Part shown: in pieces, positions 51,341-59,632 of the stretch
Layout: the number at the start of each line of letters is the position of its first letter
Position numbering within the stretch: the first letter of the stretch is position 1
DNA from: JAPPLB01 sp965208945
GTDB lineage: Bacteria; Acidobacteriota; Terriglobia; Bryobacterales; UBA6623
NCBI GenBank assembly: GCA_965208945.1
Contig: OZ242366.1
Location: 5,704,001 to 5,768,000, forward strand
Direction of reading: 5' to 3'
Length of the DNA: 64,000 bases
The notes under the pieces: model-generated
Databases searched by the model: none
The model's input: only the letters and a program-made list of their open reading frames with translations
Told to the model about the DNA's origin: nothing
Position numbers and translations under genes: made by a program

Positions 51341-52660
51341 ATGAACCCCCAAAAACTCTCCACACGTTGGGCGGGATGGATTCGAGTGCCCACGTTATTC
51401 GTTTTCTGTCTCGCCTTCGCACTCTCCTTTCAGCAAGGGGAATATGACCTGCTGCTGCAGGGCGGTTACGTGATCGACCCCAAGAACGGGGTCTCGGGTC
51501 ATCGCGACGTAGCCATTTCGGGTGGCGTCATCGCCGCTGTTTCGGAATCCATTGACGCATCGAAGGCGGAAAGGACCCTTGACGTCACTGATCTCTACAT
51601 CACCCCCGGCTTGGTCGATCTGCACGTTCACGTGTTCTCGACGACTAACATCCCGGGGGCTTGGGCAGGCGACAACAGCGTACAGCCGGACTCGAACACC
51701 CTACCAACCGGTGTCACGACGGCCGTGGACGCGGGTAGTTCCGGTTGGCGGAACTTCGAGTTCTTTCGTCACACCGTCATTGACAAGGAACGACTGAAAA
51801 CGCGAATGCTGGCGCATATCAACATCGCCGGATTCGGAATGATCACCGACATCACTGAGCAGAAGGACTTCAACCCCGAAGAAGTGGCGCGGCTGGCGAA
51901 GAAGCACAAAGACGTGATTGTAGGTGTCAAAAGCGCGCATTACCGCCAGCCGGATTGGGAGTCGGTCGATCAAGCGGTCAAGGCGGGTACTCTGGCTGGG
52001 ATTCCGGTGATGGTGGATTTCGGCTATTTCCTGCCGGAGCGGCCATTCTATGAACTCGTGCTGGAACGGCTTCGGCCGGGCGACATGCCGACACATGCGT
52101 TCCGCGGCCCGGTGCCATGGGTGGATGAGAACGGTAAACTTTACGACTACCTGCATCAGGCCCGCAAACGCGGCGTGAAATTCGACGTCGGTCATGGCGG
52201 CGGCAGCTTTGTGTTTCGCAATGCCGTGCCGGCTATCGAGCAGGGCTTCTATCCGGACTCCATTTCGACTGACATCCATCAAGGATCGGTGAACGGCTCG
52301 ATGATGGATATGCAGACGACCATGTCGAAGTTTCTCGCGATGGGGATGCCTTTGGGTGAAGTAATCAAGGCGTCCACGTGGAACCCGGCGCAGCAAATCC
52401 AACGGGACGACCTCGGGCATCTCACTCCGGGTGCCGCAGCCGACATAGCAGGGTTCCGGATGCTGCGAGGCAAGTTCCGGTTCAGAGATGCGGCAAACGG
52501 GGCTATCGATGGAAGTCAACGGCTGTTCTGCGAATTGACCTTGCGGGAGGGGCAGGTGGTGTGGGATTGGAACTCCCTCACCGGCGTGGATTATGAGAAA
52601 TTGGGTCCGGAATACGGCTTTCGAAAAGAAGTCGACCAGATCATTAGGCCGCCGCACTAG
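51341..52660 (+). CDS. Exported amidohydrolase / deacylase (dihydroorotase-like)
   Basis: 439 residues. A signal-like hydrophobic N terminus (VPTLFVFCLAFALSFQQG) precedes an amidohydrolase: YDLLLQGGYVIDPKNGVSG, the metal motif ITPGLVDLHVHVF, VIVGVKSAHYR (possible carboxylated lysine), FDVGHGGGSFVF and DSISTDIHQGS. It resembles the group annotated as D-aminoacylase or D-glutamate deacylase-like enzymes. GGAG lies before ATG 51341; longer open frame upstream overlaps the oxidoreductase gene and is rejected. The stop TAG is the first three bases of repeat R18. Confidence 0.85.
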   Translation: MNPQKLSTRWAGWIRVPTLFVFCLAFALSFQQGEYDLLLQGGYVIDPKNGVSGHRDVAISGGVIAAVSESIDASKAERTLDVTDLYITPGLVDLHVHVFSTTNIPGAWAGDNSVQPDSNTLPTGVTTAVDAGSSGWRNFEFFRHTVIDKERLKTRMLAHINIAGFGMITDITEQKDFNPEEVARLAKKHKDVIVGVKSAHYRQPDWESVDQAVKAGTLAGIPVMVDFGYFLPERPFYELVLERLRPGDMPTHAFRGPVPWVDENGKLYDYLHQARKRGVKFDVGHGGGSFVFRNAVPAIEQGFYPDSISTDIHQGSVNGSMMDMQTTMSKFLAMGMPLGEVIKASTWNPAQQIQRDDLGHLTPGAAADIAGFRMLRGKFRFRDAANGAIDGSQRLFCELTLREGQVVWDWNSLTGVDYEKLGPEYGFRKEVDQIIRPPH

Positions 52661-52827
52661 CCTGCATTTCTCACCACGTAGCGAGGTGAAGTGCGTGAGA
52701 GGGCCGTCAGGACGAGGCGCAAGCCGGGCGGAGAAAAAGGCGCGCGCAACACGGCCTTTAAGGTTTTTCACGAATCACGGCCTTTTTTCGCGTGCTTCGA
52801 CCGTCGGGTGGTGAGAACTGCAGGCTA
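52658..52827 (+). repeat. MITE-like repeat, type B, copy R18 (170 bp)
   Basis: Termini TAGCCTGCATTTCTCACCAC and GTGGTGAGAACTGCAGGCTA; interior GGGCGGAGAAAAAGGCGCGCGC, then AACACGGCCTTTAAGGTTTTTCACGAATCACGGCC. Its TAG terminates the amidohydrolase gene. Confidence 0.9.
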
Positions 52828-53013
52828 GACCCACGGCCCCAGGCAAAGCTGTGGGCCACCCGAGGCGTTCATGGAAAAAGTGATGGAGCCTGGAAGAAAA
52901 TACTCACTCACTGAGCAGGACAGGTTGAAGCGCTGCCGGAATAAGGAGACAGGAAATTCGCTATTGATCTGCTTCGATCTCACGACGTACCGGCTCTGGA
53001 GCGAACGACAAGA

Positions 53014-54765
53014 ATGACATCGACACCATCTGAAGGCATCCAGGACATTCGCTACGAGCCCGATGAGAGGCCGCCGCACGCCGTCGCCTTCGGACTCGGG
53101 TTCCAGTACGCCATGCTCTCCATAGCCGGGATTGTGCTCACACCCATCATTGTGGTCCGGGCGGCGGGCGGCAGCGACTCCTACCTGTCATGGGCCCCAT
53201 TCGCGGCGCTCGCGATCAGCGGCATCACTACCATCCTTCAGGCGGTGCGGATCAGACGCATTGGCTCCGGCTACATTCTGCTCATGGGCACGTCGGCCGC
53301 CTTCATCGCCGTCTGCGTTACAGCGATCACGGAGGGTGGGCCGGGGCTGCTCGCAACCCTGGTCGCCGTTTCGGCACTGTTTCAGTTTGCTCTCTCGGCG
53401 CGGCTGTCACTGTTCCGCCGGATCCTCACACCCACCGTCGCAGGAACGGTGATCATGCTGATTCCCGTGACGATCATGCCGATCATCTTCGACATGCTGA
53501 CAGATGTGCCGGAAGGGGCGGCGCCGGCGGCCGCGCCTGCCAGCGCGCTCGCGACCCTGGTCGTCACGGTTGCGGTCACTCTCCGCGCCTCCGGTGTCTG
53601 GCGACTTTGGGCGCCGGTTATCGGAATCGCGGCCGGCTGTGTGGCCGCAGGTGTGTTCGGCATCTACGACGCTCAGAGCGTTGTGGAAGCGGGCTGGATC
53701 GGGCTCCCGGCGGGCGCCTGGCCCGGGATCAACCTCCAGTTCGGTGCGGCGTTCTGGTCCCTGTTGCCGGCCTTCATCTTTGTGACTCTGATTGGCGCCA
53801 TCGAGACCATCGGCGATAGCGTTGCCATCCAGCGCGTCTCGTGGCGGAAGCCGCGGGCGGTCGACTTTCGCGCGGTGCAGGGCGCGGTCGCTGCTGACGG
53901 CGTAGGGAACCTGCTCTCCGGACTCGCGGCGACAGTGCCCAACACGACCTACTCGTCGAGCGCCTCGGTCACCGAGATTACCGGGGCCGCTGCCCGGACC
54001 ATCGGGATGTATATCGGGATTGTCTTTGTCGTGCTGTCGTTTCTGCCGAAATTCATGGCCCTCATCCTGGCGATTCCAGGACCTGTGGTCGGGGCCTACA
54101 CCCTCGTGTTGATGGCAATACTGTTCGTGCTCGGCATGAAGGTGGTCGTGGAGGATGGGACCGACTACCGAAAGAGCGCGGTGGCCGGGGTCGCGTTCTG
54201 GATCGGAACCGGGTTCCAGTATCAACTGATCTTCCCCGATGCTTTCAGCTCGTGGTGGGGTCAGCTACTCGGGAACGGCATGACCTCTGGCGGACTCGCG
54301 GCCATCCTGATGACCCTTTTCCTGGAGGTTTCCCGACCGCGACGTCACCGCATGCGAACCAGATTGAACGTCGATGCCTACCCGACGATCGATGAGTTCC
54401 TGACCGAGTTCAGTAATCGCCGTGGCTGGAACACCGCGATGACTCACCGGCTGCGCGCGGTCGGTGAGGAAACGCTGCTCACCCTCATCCAACGGGACGA
54501 GGAAGAAACACCACAGGAAGAGCGAAGCCTGTTGGTCGTCGCGCGCAGCGATGGGCGAGCTGCCGAACTGGAATTTTTTGCCGCCACCGACGAGACGAAT
54601 ATCGAAGATCGAATAGCATTGCTCGGGGAACGGACCGCCGGCACGACTCTCGACCAGGAGGTGTCCCTACGGCTGCTCAGGCACTTCGCCTCGTCAGTGC
54701 GTCATCAACAGTATCACGACACGGATGTGGTGACGGTTCGTGTGGAGCCAACCGCCGTGTCGTGA
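53014..54765 (+). CDS. NCS2 (uracil/xanthine) permease with a C-terminal histidine-kinase-like ATPase tail
   Basis: 583 residues. About 1-440 is a nucleobase-ascorbate transporter with multiple spans (FQYAMLSIAGIVLTPIIVV, AGTVIMLIPVTIMPIIF, PGPVVGAYTLVLMAILFVLG), the family region FVTLIGAIETIGDSVAIQR and SGLAATVPNTTYSSSASV. About 455-583 is a soluble domain (WNTAMTHRLRAVGEETLLTL ... ERSLLVVARSDGRAAELEFFAA ... DQEVSLRLLRHFASSVRHQQYHDTDVVTVRVE) resembling the GHKL/HATPase_c_2 fold of anti-sigma kinases, though the ATP-binding glycines are not obvious. It imports a purine or pyrimidine and may be regulated through its tail. Confidence 0.85.
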   Translation: MTSTPSEGIQDIRYEPDERPPHAVAFGLGFQYAMLSIAGIVLTPIIVVRAAGGSDSYLSWAPFAALAISGITTILQAVRIRRIGSGYILLMGTSAAFIAVCVTAITEGGPGLLATLVAVSALFQFALSARLSLFRRILTPTVAGTVIMLIPVTIMPIIFDMLTDVPEGAAPAAAPASALATLVVTVAVTLRASGVWRLWAPVIGIAAGCVAAGVFGIYDAQSVVEAGWIGLPAGAWPGINLQFGAAFWSLLPAFIFVTLIGAIETIGDSVAIQRVSWRKPRAVDFRAVQGAVAADGVGNLLSGLAATVPNTTYSSSASVTEITGAAARTIGMYIGIVFVVLSFLPKFMALILAIPGPVVGAYTLVLMAILFVLGMKVVVEDGTDYRKSAVAGVAFWIGTGFQYQLIFPDAFSSWWGQLLGNGMTSGGLAAILMTLFLEVSRPRRHRMRTRLNVDAYPTIDEFLTEFSNRRGWNTAMTHRLRAVGEETLLTLIQRDEEETPQEERSLLVVARSDGRAAELEFFAATDETNIEDRIALLGERTAGTTLDQEVSLRLLRHFASSVRHQQYHDTDVVTVRVEPTAVS

Positions 54766-54976
54766 CAGGCTGGAATTCTGTGGTAATTCTTGATGTTGGC
54801 ATGTAAATCATAAAGAAACGAAAAGACTTGATGGCGGGCGTCGGAAGTGCGCTTTTGCACCGGCTGAATTGGGATCGGGCGATCAAGAAGTCAGACCCTG
54901 GTGCGAGCGAGACATCGCGGACCCGCCAGACCCGGTGACGGCCCTACGAATTCACAGTCTGAAAGAAGAAAGAGCG

Positions 54977-55765
54977 ATGTGGGGAGCGATCATCGGTGAC
55001 ATCGCGGGCTCCATGTATGAATGGAACCGCATCAAGACCAAGGACTTCGATTTTTTCGGATCGGAGTGCGACTTTACGGACGACTCGGTGTGTACTGTCG
55101 CTGTCGCTCAGATTCTTCTGGATGACCGGCCCGCCGCCGCAACCTTGCAGCACTGGTGTAGACGCTATCCGCATCGCGGCTACGGAGGCTTCTTCGCGAA
55201 GTGGATCCGGAGCACGAACCTGGAACCGTACGAGAGCTTCGGGAACGGCTCTGCCATGCGCGTCTCGCCGGCCGCGTATGTCAACCGCGACCGAAAGCTC
55301 GAAGATGCGCTTCAGGCCTCTGATCGAGTCACCCGCGTTACCCACGATCACCCGGAGGGGATGAAGGGTGCGCGGGCCACCACCCACGCGATCTGGCTCG
55401 CCTTCCGCGGCCGACCAGCGAGCGAGATCCGTCGCACGATCGTCGAGAGGTACGAATACGGACTCACGCGAACCGTGGATGAGATTCGACCGAATTACAG
55501 CTTCAACGAGACCTGCCAGGCAACGGTCCCGGAAGCCATTACCTGTGCCCTTGAGTCAACGAGCTTCGAGGACGCGGTGCGCAACGCAATATCGCTGGGA
55601 GGGGACTCAGACACCCTCGCCGCAATTGCAGGGCCGGTTGCCGAGGCCATGCACGGGATACCGGAAGATCTCATCGCGACGGCCAGGAAAGATTACTTGG
55701 CCTGCGCCCCGGACATCGTCGAGGTCATCGAGAGAATGTACTCAGACGGCGAGCCTCGTACTTGA
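54977..55765 (+). CDS. ADP-ribosylglycohydrolase family protein (DraG-like)
   Basis: 262 residues. It begins MWGAIIGDIAGSMYEW, the conserved N terminus of the family, and has the metal-binding CDFTDDSVCTVAVAQILL, GNGSAMRVSPAAY and the C-terminal SLGGDSDTLAAIAGPVAEAMHG; together these form the two-metal site that cleaves ADP-ribose from protein or nucleoside. ATG 54977 has AAAGAG upstream; open frame to 54869 lacks similarity. It lies 211 bp after the permease on the same strand and may share its transcript. Confidence 0.92.
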   Translation: MWGAIIGDIAGSMYEWNRIKTKDFDFFGSECDFTDDSVCTVAVAQILLDDRPAAATLQHWCRRYPHRGYGGFFAKWIRSTNLEPYESFGNGSAMRVSPAAYVNRDRKLEDALQASDRVTRVTHDHPEGMKGARATTHAIWLAFRGRPASEIRRTIVERYEYGLTRTVDEIRPNYSFNETCQATVPEAITCALESTSFEDAVRNAISLGGDSDTLAAIAGPVAEAMHGIPEDLIATARKDYLACAPDIVEVIERMYSDGEPRT

Positions 55766-55933
55766 TTCGAGATCCGGTCAGCAACACGAATTGGCCCAGT
55801 TCATGGCAAGTCCCCAGATATCCAGGCCAGGGGACAAATGCCGTCGAACCTTACCGGTTCTTGATTTCCGGCACTGCGAAATAGAAGGCGATGGCGCCGC
55901 CTGTCCTCGCCCCCCTGAGTTACTCACTACCCC

Positions 55934-56155
55934 TCATCCGTCGTCGATCGTCGCGAGCACTTCCCGCGCCACGTCCAGGTCATCCTTGGCAATCAATAAA
56001 CCGATGCCGCCTGACAGGTGCGGATGCATCAACACGCGCATCGCGTTCTCGTTCGTGAGGAACACATCCAGTCCGTGCGACTCCAAAAGACTCTTGGCGA
56101 AGTAGGCTTCTTGCAGCGAGTCGAACGTGGCGACGGTAATGATATCGTTGCTCAT
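55934..56155 (-). CDS. DUF2007 family small protein
   Basis: 73 residues: ITVATFDSLQEAYFAKSLLESHGLDVFLTNE ... GGIGLLIAKDDLDVAREVL. This matches DUF2007, small ferredoxin-like-fold proteins often labelled putative signal-transducing or GlnB-like, with no known role. GGGAGCGGG lies upstream, and ATG 56155 overlaps the stop of the thioredoxin gene (ATGA). It is the last gene of the sulfatase operon. Confidence 0.88.
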   Translation of the reverse strand: MSNDIITVATFDSLQEAYFAKSLLESHGLDVFLTNENAMRVLMHPHLSGGIGLLIAKDDLDVAREVLATIDDG

Positions 56156-57330
56156 TCGAGACCCGCTCCCAGGACGGCTTCTCGCAAATCGTCGCCGGAA
56201 TGCGAGCCGACCAGATAGGAAGACACTCGCCCGTCCCTCCCGACGACCACTATCGTGGGAATCGTACGCACCTCGTAGCCTTGGAACAACATGCCTGCCT
56301 CATCGCTGAGCGTGGGAAAAGTAAATCCCCGCTCCGTGACAAAACGGCGCGCTTTTTCCCGTGGCTCGTCGGTCACTCCCAGAACGACCAATCCCCTGTC
56401 AGACAACTCTTGATGGAGAGCTTCGACGCGCAGCAGATCCAAACGGCATGGGATGCACCAGCTTGCCCAGAAGTCCAACAAGATGACTTGCCCCTTGAGA
56501 TCGTCTGATCGATGTGGTACGCCGTCCAGATCGACTGCTTCGAAGGGAACCGCCGTTCGTCCGATCGGACTTGACACGGCCTCCTCGAGCTCCACAACGA
56601 GTACGGCGTCTTCGGGAATCCTTGGCATGAATGCATCTTCCGTGACAGCCTTGCCTACCGTGGCGCGGTGGAACACGATCTCTTGAGAGACGCTGATGCT
56701 CTTCCCCTTCGTGGGATTCCTTACCTCGAACGAAGAACTCTCCTGATAGATGAGCGGCCGGTCGTTGGCAATCCAATATTTCCGGATGATCTGTTCGGCT
56801 GCAAGGCCTCGCGGCGGATCGTACGAAGCCTTGACGACGCGGCACTCTACGTCACAACCATCGATTTCCAGTGCTTCCGAAAACCCGAACTCCGCGCTCC
56901 GCAGTCGTTCCGCAATGTTTGCATAGCGGGACACGAAGCGGTTCTTGAGCCGCATCAGGCCCGGTGACTCGGGTCCTTCGATCATTGCGCCGTTGACCTT
57001 GGTGAACTGGTTCCGAACCGCAAGATGAATCCAGGTCGTCGCGCCATCGAAAGCGACAATGCCGCCGTCCACGGGATGATCCGATGCAACCCGAAATCTT
57101 CCCGAGTGACCGGCTGCCGTCACAATCCGGCTCTCGTTCCTGCGCTCGATATCGCCGGAACGGGTAATCGTAATCTCGCTGGCGTCAAAGCAAAAAGAGT
57201 CAAGAGACGCATAGGCTTCGCTCACATTGCGAAGCAATCCTTCCGGGGACTCGTCCGAGCCAATTGCCGGCAATCCTGCGAGGCATAGGGTCAATCCGAT
57301 AAGCAGGAGAAAGTAAAGCTTCCTGCTCAT
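56152..57330 (-). CDS. Exported TlpA-like thiol-disulfide protein with an N-terminal lipoprotein-carrier-like domain
   Basis: 392 residues. Signal peptide MSRKLYFLLLIGLTLCLAGLPAIG. About 25-240 is a beta-rich domain (EAYASLDSFCFDASEITITRSGD..., FDGATTWIHLAVRNQFTKV..., LIYQESSSFEVRN) that looks like the LolA/DUF2092 fold. About 255-392 is a TlpA/AhpC-type thioredoxin with FWASWCIPCRLDLLRVEAL (CXXC redox centre) and EVRTIPTIVVVGRDGRV (cis-proline region). It probably reduces disulfides in the periplasm. ATG 57330 fits the signal; ATG 57378 is in frame upstream. Confidence 0.88.
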   Translation of the reverse strand: MSRKLYFLLLIGLTLCLAGLPAIGSDESPEGLLRNVSEAYASLDSFCFDASEITITRSGDIERRNESRIVTAAGHSGRFRVASDHPVDGGIVAFDGATTWIHLAVRNQFTKVNGAMIEGPESPGLMRLKNRFVSRYANIAERLRSAEFGFSEALEIDGCDVECRVVKASYDPPRGLAAEQIIRKYWIANDRPLIYQESSSFEVRNPTKGKSISVSQEIVFHRATVGKAVTEDAFMPRIPEDAVLVVELEEAVSSPIGRTAVPFEAVDLDGVPHRSDDLKGQVILLDFWASWCIPCRLDLLRVEALHQELSDRGLVVLGVTDEPREKARRFVTERGFTFPTLSDEAGMLFQGYEVRTIPTIVVVGRDGRVSSYLVGSHSGDDLREAVLGAGLE

Positions 57331-57409
57331 CTGCTCGGAACGTTTCGTTGCCAACGGCTTCGTCAATCGCTTGTCCATTCGTCCCCGGGACGGTCCCAAG
57401 GAATCGCCA

Positions 57410-58669
57410 TCATCCTGAGAAACTAACGCCGGGCGGATCATAACTGATGTCGGCTTGTCGGCCTCCGTTGAGAATCGACAGGCGCCCGGCTTGGCAGACG
57501 AGTTCGTTGTAGCGGCTATTGGCGGGTGTTGCCACGATGCTTTGTCGCTCGATCTCTCCGATCAGTCTCCGGCGGGCCGCAAGGGCTTCATCCACGGGCA
57601 GGCCGGCAGTTTCCCGTTCGATGCGGAGGGCTTCACTGACGAGAAAGTCGACGGAACGCACACCATATCCCCAGGGGACGAGGCCGGGGCCGCCGAGGTC
57701 CTGGTACATGAAGTAGTCGGGGCTGGGCTCGATGTGTTGCGTGCCTCCGGGTGCATCGAGCTTCTCGGTGAATGAATATTTGAGTCCGCGATATTGGTCG
57801 GAGTGGTCAAGCCATGCGCCATTGCCTCTGCCCGAGAAATAGAGCGTCATGCCCTGCATGTTCGGACCCGGAGCGGCGTCGGGGAAGCTGAGAGAGTTCT
57901 GGACATTGAGCGCGGCGCCGTTCTCCCAGAGAACACGAGCATCGGTCCAGAGGTAGCCCTCATTGCCATTTGGGAAGCGGTCTTTAACGCCGTAGACGCT
58001 GACGGCCGTAGGATTGAGACCCGTAATGAAGTGAACCAGGTCCACATAATGGCAACCGATGTAGACAAAGGAATCCGTCTCTTCGCAGGTGAACCAGTTC
58101 TGAAAGTTCGAGGAGCGGTAGTGCCACTTTTCCATCAAGACGGCTGTGCCGAGCTTGAAGTCTCCGAAGAGCCCCTGGCGGGCGCGGGTTCGAGCCATTT
58201 GGCTGCGCAGATCGAAGCGCTTATGGTACTCGACGCTGACAAGCAGACCGTGTTTCTGAGCCTCTCGTTCGATTTCGATGGACTGCGATACATCCAGAAC
58301 GAGCGGTTTGACACAGCAGACGTGCTGCTCGGAGCGAAGCGCATCCATGACAATCGGGTAGTGGGTTTGGTCGGGGGTGGCAACGATGGCAACGCTGCGA
58401 GGGGGCAGTTCGGCAAGGGCCTGTTGGTAGAGTTCAGGATGGCATGCGTCGATATCGCCGGTAGTGTAATCGGGAAGCGGACGGAAGCTGCGGTCGGGGA
58501 AGGCCTTTGTCAGAGTGGCGGCTTGGGAAAGCGCTTTGACGGTGCGGCCATGCTGGGCGCAGACAGTGACATCTCCGATGCGTCCTTCGCGCTGCATCTG
58601 ATAGAGCGTGGGGAGGATCTGATCGTGCGCGATCATACCGCCGCCGATCAGAAGGATAGGTGTGGACAT
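57410..58669 (-). CDS. Gfo/Idh/MocA-family oxidoreductase (cytoplasmic)
   Basis: 419 residues, no signal peptide. The Rossmann motif is ILLIGGGMIAHDQILPTLY; the EKP-like motif reads CCVKPLVLDVSQ and is followed by VSVEYHKRFDLRSQMAR, with WFTCEETDSFVYIGCHYVDLVHFITG in the substrate domain. NAD(P)-dependent sugar or inositol dehydrogenation is typical. It lies between a PfkB sugar kinase (73 bp upstream) and the TlpA-like gene, all minus strand, in what looks like a sulfated-sugar catabolic operon. Confidence 0.88.
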   Translation of the reverse strand: MSTPILLIGGGMIAHDQILPTLYQMQREGRIGDVTVCAQHGRTVKALSQAATLTKAFPDRSFRPLPDYTTGDIDACHPELYQQALAELPPRSVAIVATPDQTHYPIVMDALRSEQHVCCVKPLVLDVSQSIEIEREAQKHGLLVSVEYHKRFDLRSQMARTRARQGLFGDFKLGTAVLMEKWHYRSSNFQNWFTCEETDSFVYIGCHYVDLVHFITGLNPTAVSVYGVKDRFPNGNEGYLWTDARVLWENGAALNVQNSLSFPDAAPGPNMQGMTLYFSGRGNGAWLDHSDQYRGLKYSFTEKLDAPGGTQHIEPSPDYFMYQDLGGPGLVPWGYGVRSVDFLVSEALRIERETAGLPVDEALAARRRLIGEIERQSIVATPANSRYNELVCQAGRLSILNGGRQADISYDPPGVSFSG

Positions 58670-58741
58670 GCCTTTTCTCGATTGTGCTTATCGTGCGAGC
58701 GACGCCGGGTTGTCTCGTCCGCTGCGCGGACCACGATCCTA

Positions 58742-59632
58742 TCATTCCATACCGTCGGGTTGGACCTTGTCGAGAGTCCCGTCGGGTGTGGCGCCTGGAC
58801 GACTTGTTACGAAAGCGCCCATCTGGTTGGCGAAGTCGGCGATGCGCCGGACACCCCATCCGGCGTCGAGGCCGTGCAGAAAGGCGGCCGCGAAGGCGTC
58901 GCCGGCTCCCACAGTGTCCGCGACTTCAACCGGGATGCCAGGAGCTTCGTAGCAGTCGTCACCGACGAGCACGACGCAACCTTCGGCCCCTCGGGTGATA
59001 GCGACGGCGTTCCAGCCAAAGCGGCTGGCGGCTCGGCGGCAGAAGCGCTCCGTGGCGCAATCGGGAAGATCAAACCAGCGCGCCATTACGATCGCTTCCT
59101 GTTCGTTGAGCTTCGCGACCGTGGCCCGGCCGGAGAGCGCCTCCACAAGATCCGGGGTATGACCGTTGGGCCGAAGGTTGATGTCGTAGAAGCGGCGCGT
59201 GCCCAGGTTTCCATCGATGAGCCGCTCCGTCAGTTGCCGGGCCGGCTTGCTGACCTGGTGTAGTGTGCCGAAGTAGATCCAGTCTGGTTGTCGCCGGCTG
59301 ATGGCGGCCATCTCCACTTCGGCCAGCTCGACTCGGTCGTAAGCGGCAGGGCGAAGCACATGGAAGTCCGGTTGCCCTGCAGCGTCGATCTCGACCTCGG
59401 CGATTCCGGTGGGAAAGCCGGGAACGGTCTTGATGTAGCTTGTTGCAATGCCGAGATGACCTGCTCTCTCGATCGTCCGTCGGCCTCTTGCGTCATCGCC
59501 GACGCCGCTGATGAAAAGCAACTCGTGACCAAGCCGAGCGGCATGGACGGCAAAGTTGAAGGGAGCGCCTCCAAGATGTTCTTCCTCGTCAATCACGTCC
59601 CAGAGAATCTCACCGATCGAGATGATCGTCAT
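58742..59632 (-). CDS. PfkB-family carbohydrate kinase (fructokinase-like)
   Basis: 296 residues of the ribokinase family. It opens MTIISIGEILWDVIDEEEHLGGAPFNFAVHAARLG (PfkB signature 1) and ends with VEVADTVGAGDAFAAAFLHGL, which carries the catalytic aspartate (GAGD, signature 2). It phosphorylates a ketose or similar sugar with ATP. The start overlaps the sulfatase stop by 4 bp (ATGA), so desulfation and phosphorylation of a sugar are coupled genetically. Confidence 0.92.
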   Translation of the reverse strand: MTIISIGEILWDVIDEEEHLGGAPFNFAVHAARLGHELLFISGVGDDARGRRTIERAGHLGIATSYIKTVPGFPTGIAEVEIDAAGQPDFHVLRPAAYDRVELAEVEMAAISRRQPDWIYFGTLHQVSKPARQLTERLIDGNLGTRRFYDINLRPNGHTPDLVEALSGRATVAKLNEQEAIVMARWFDLPDCATERFCRRAASRFGWNAVAITRGAEGCVVLVGDDCYEAPGIPVEVADTVGAGDAFAAAFLHGLDAGWGVRRIADFANQMGAFVTSRPGATPDGTLDKVQPDGME

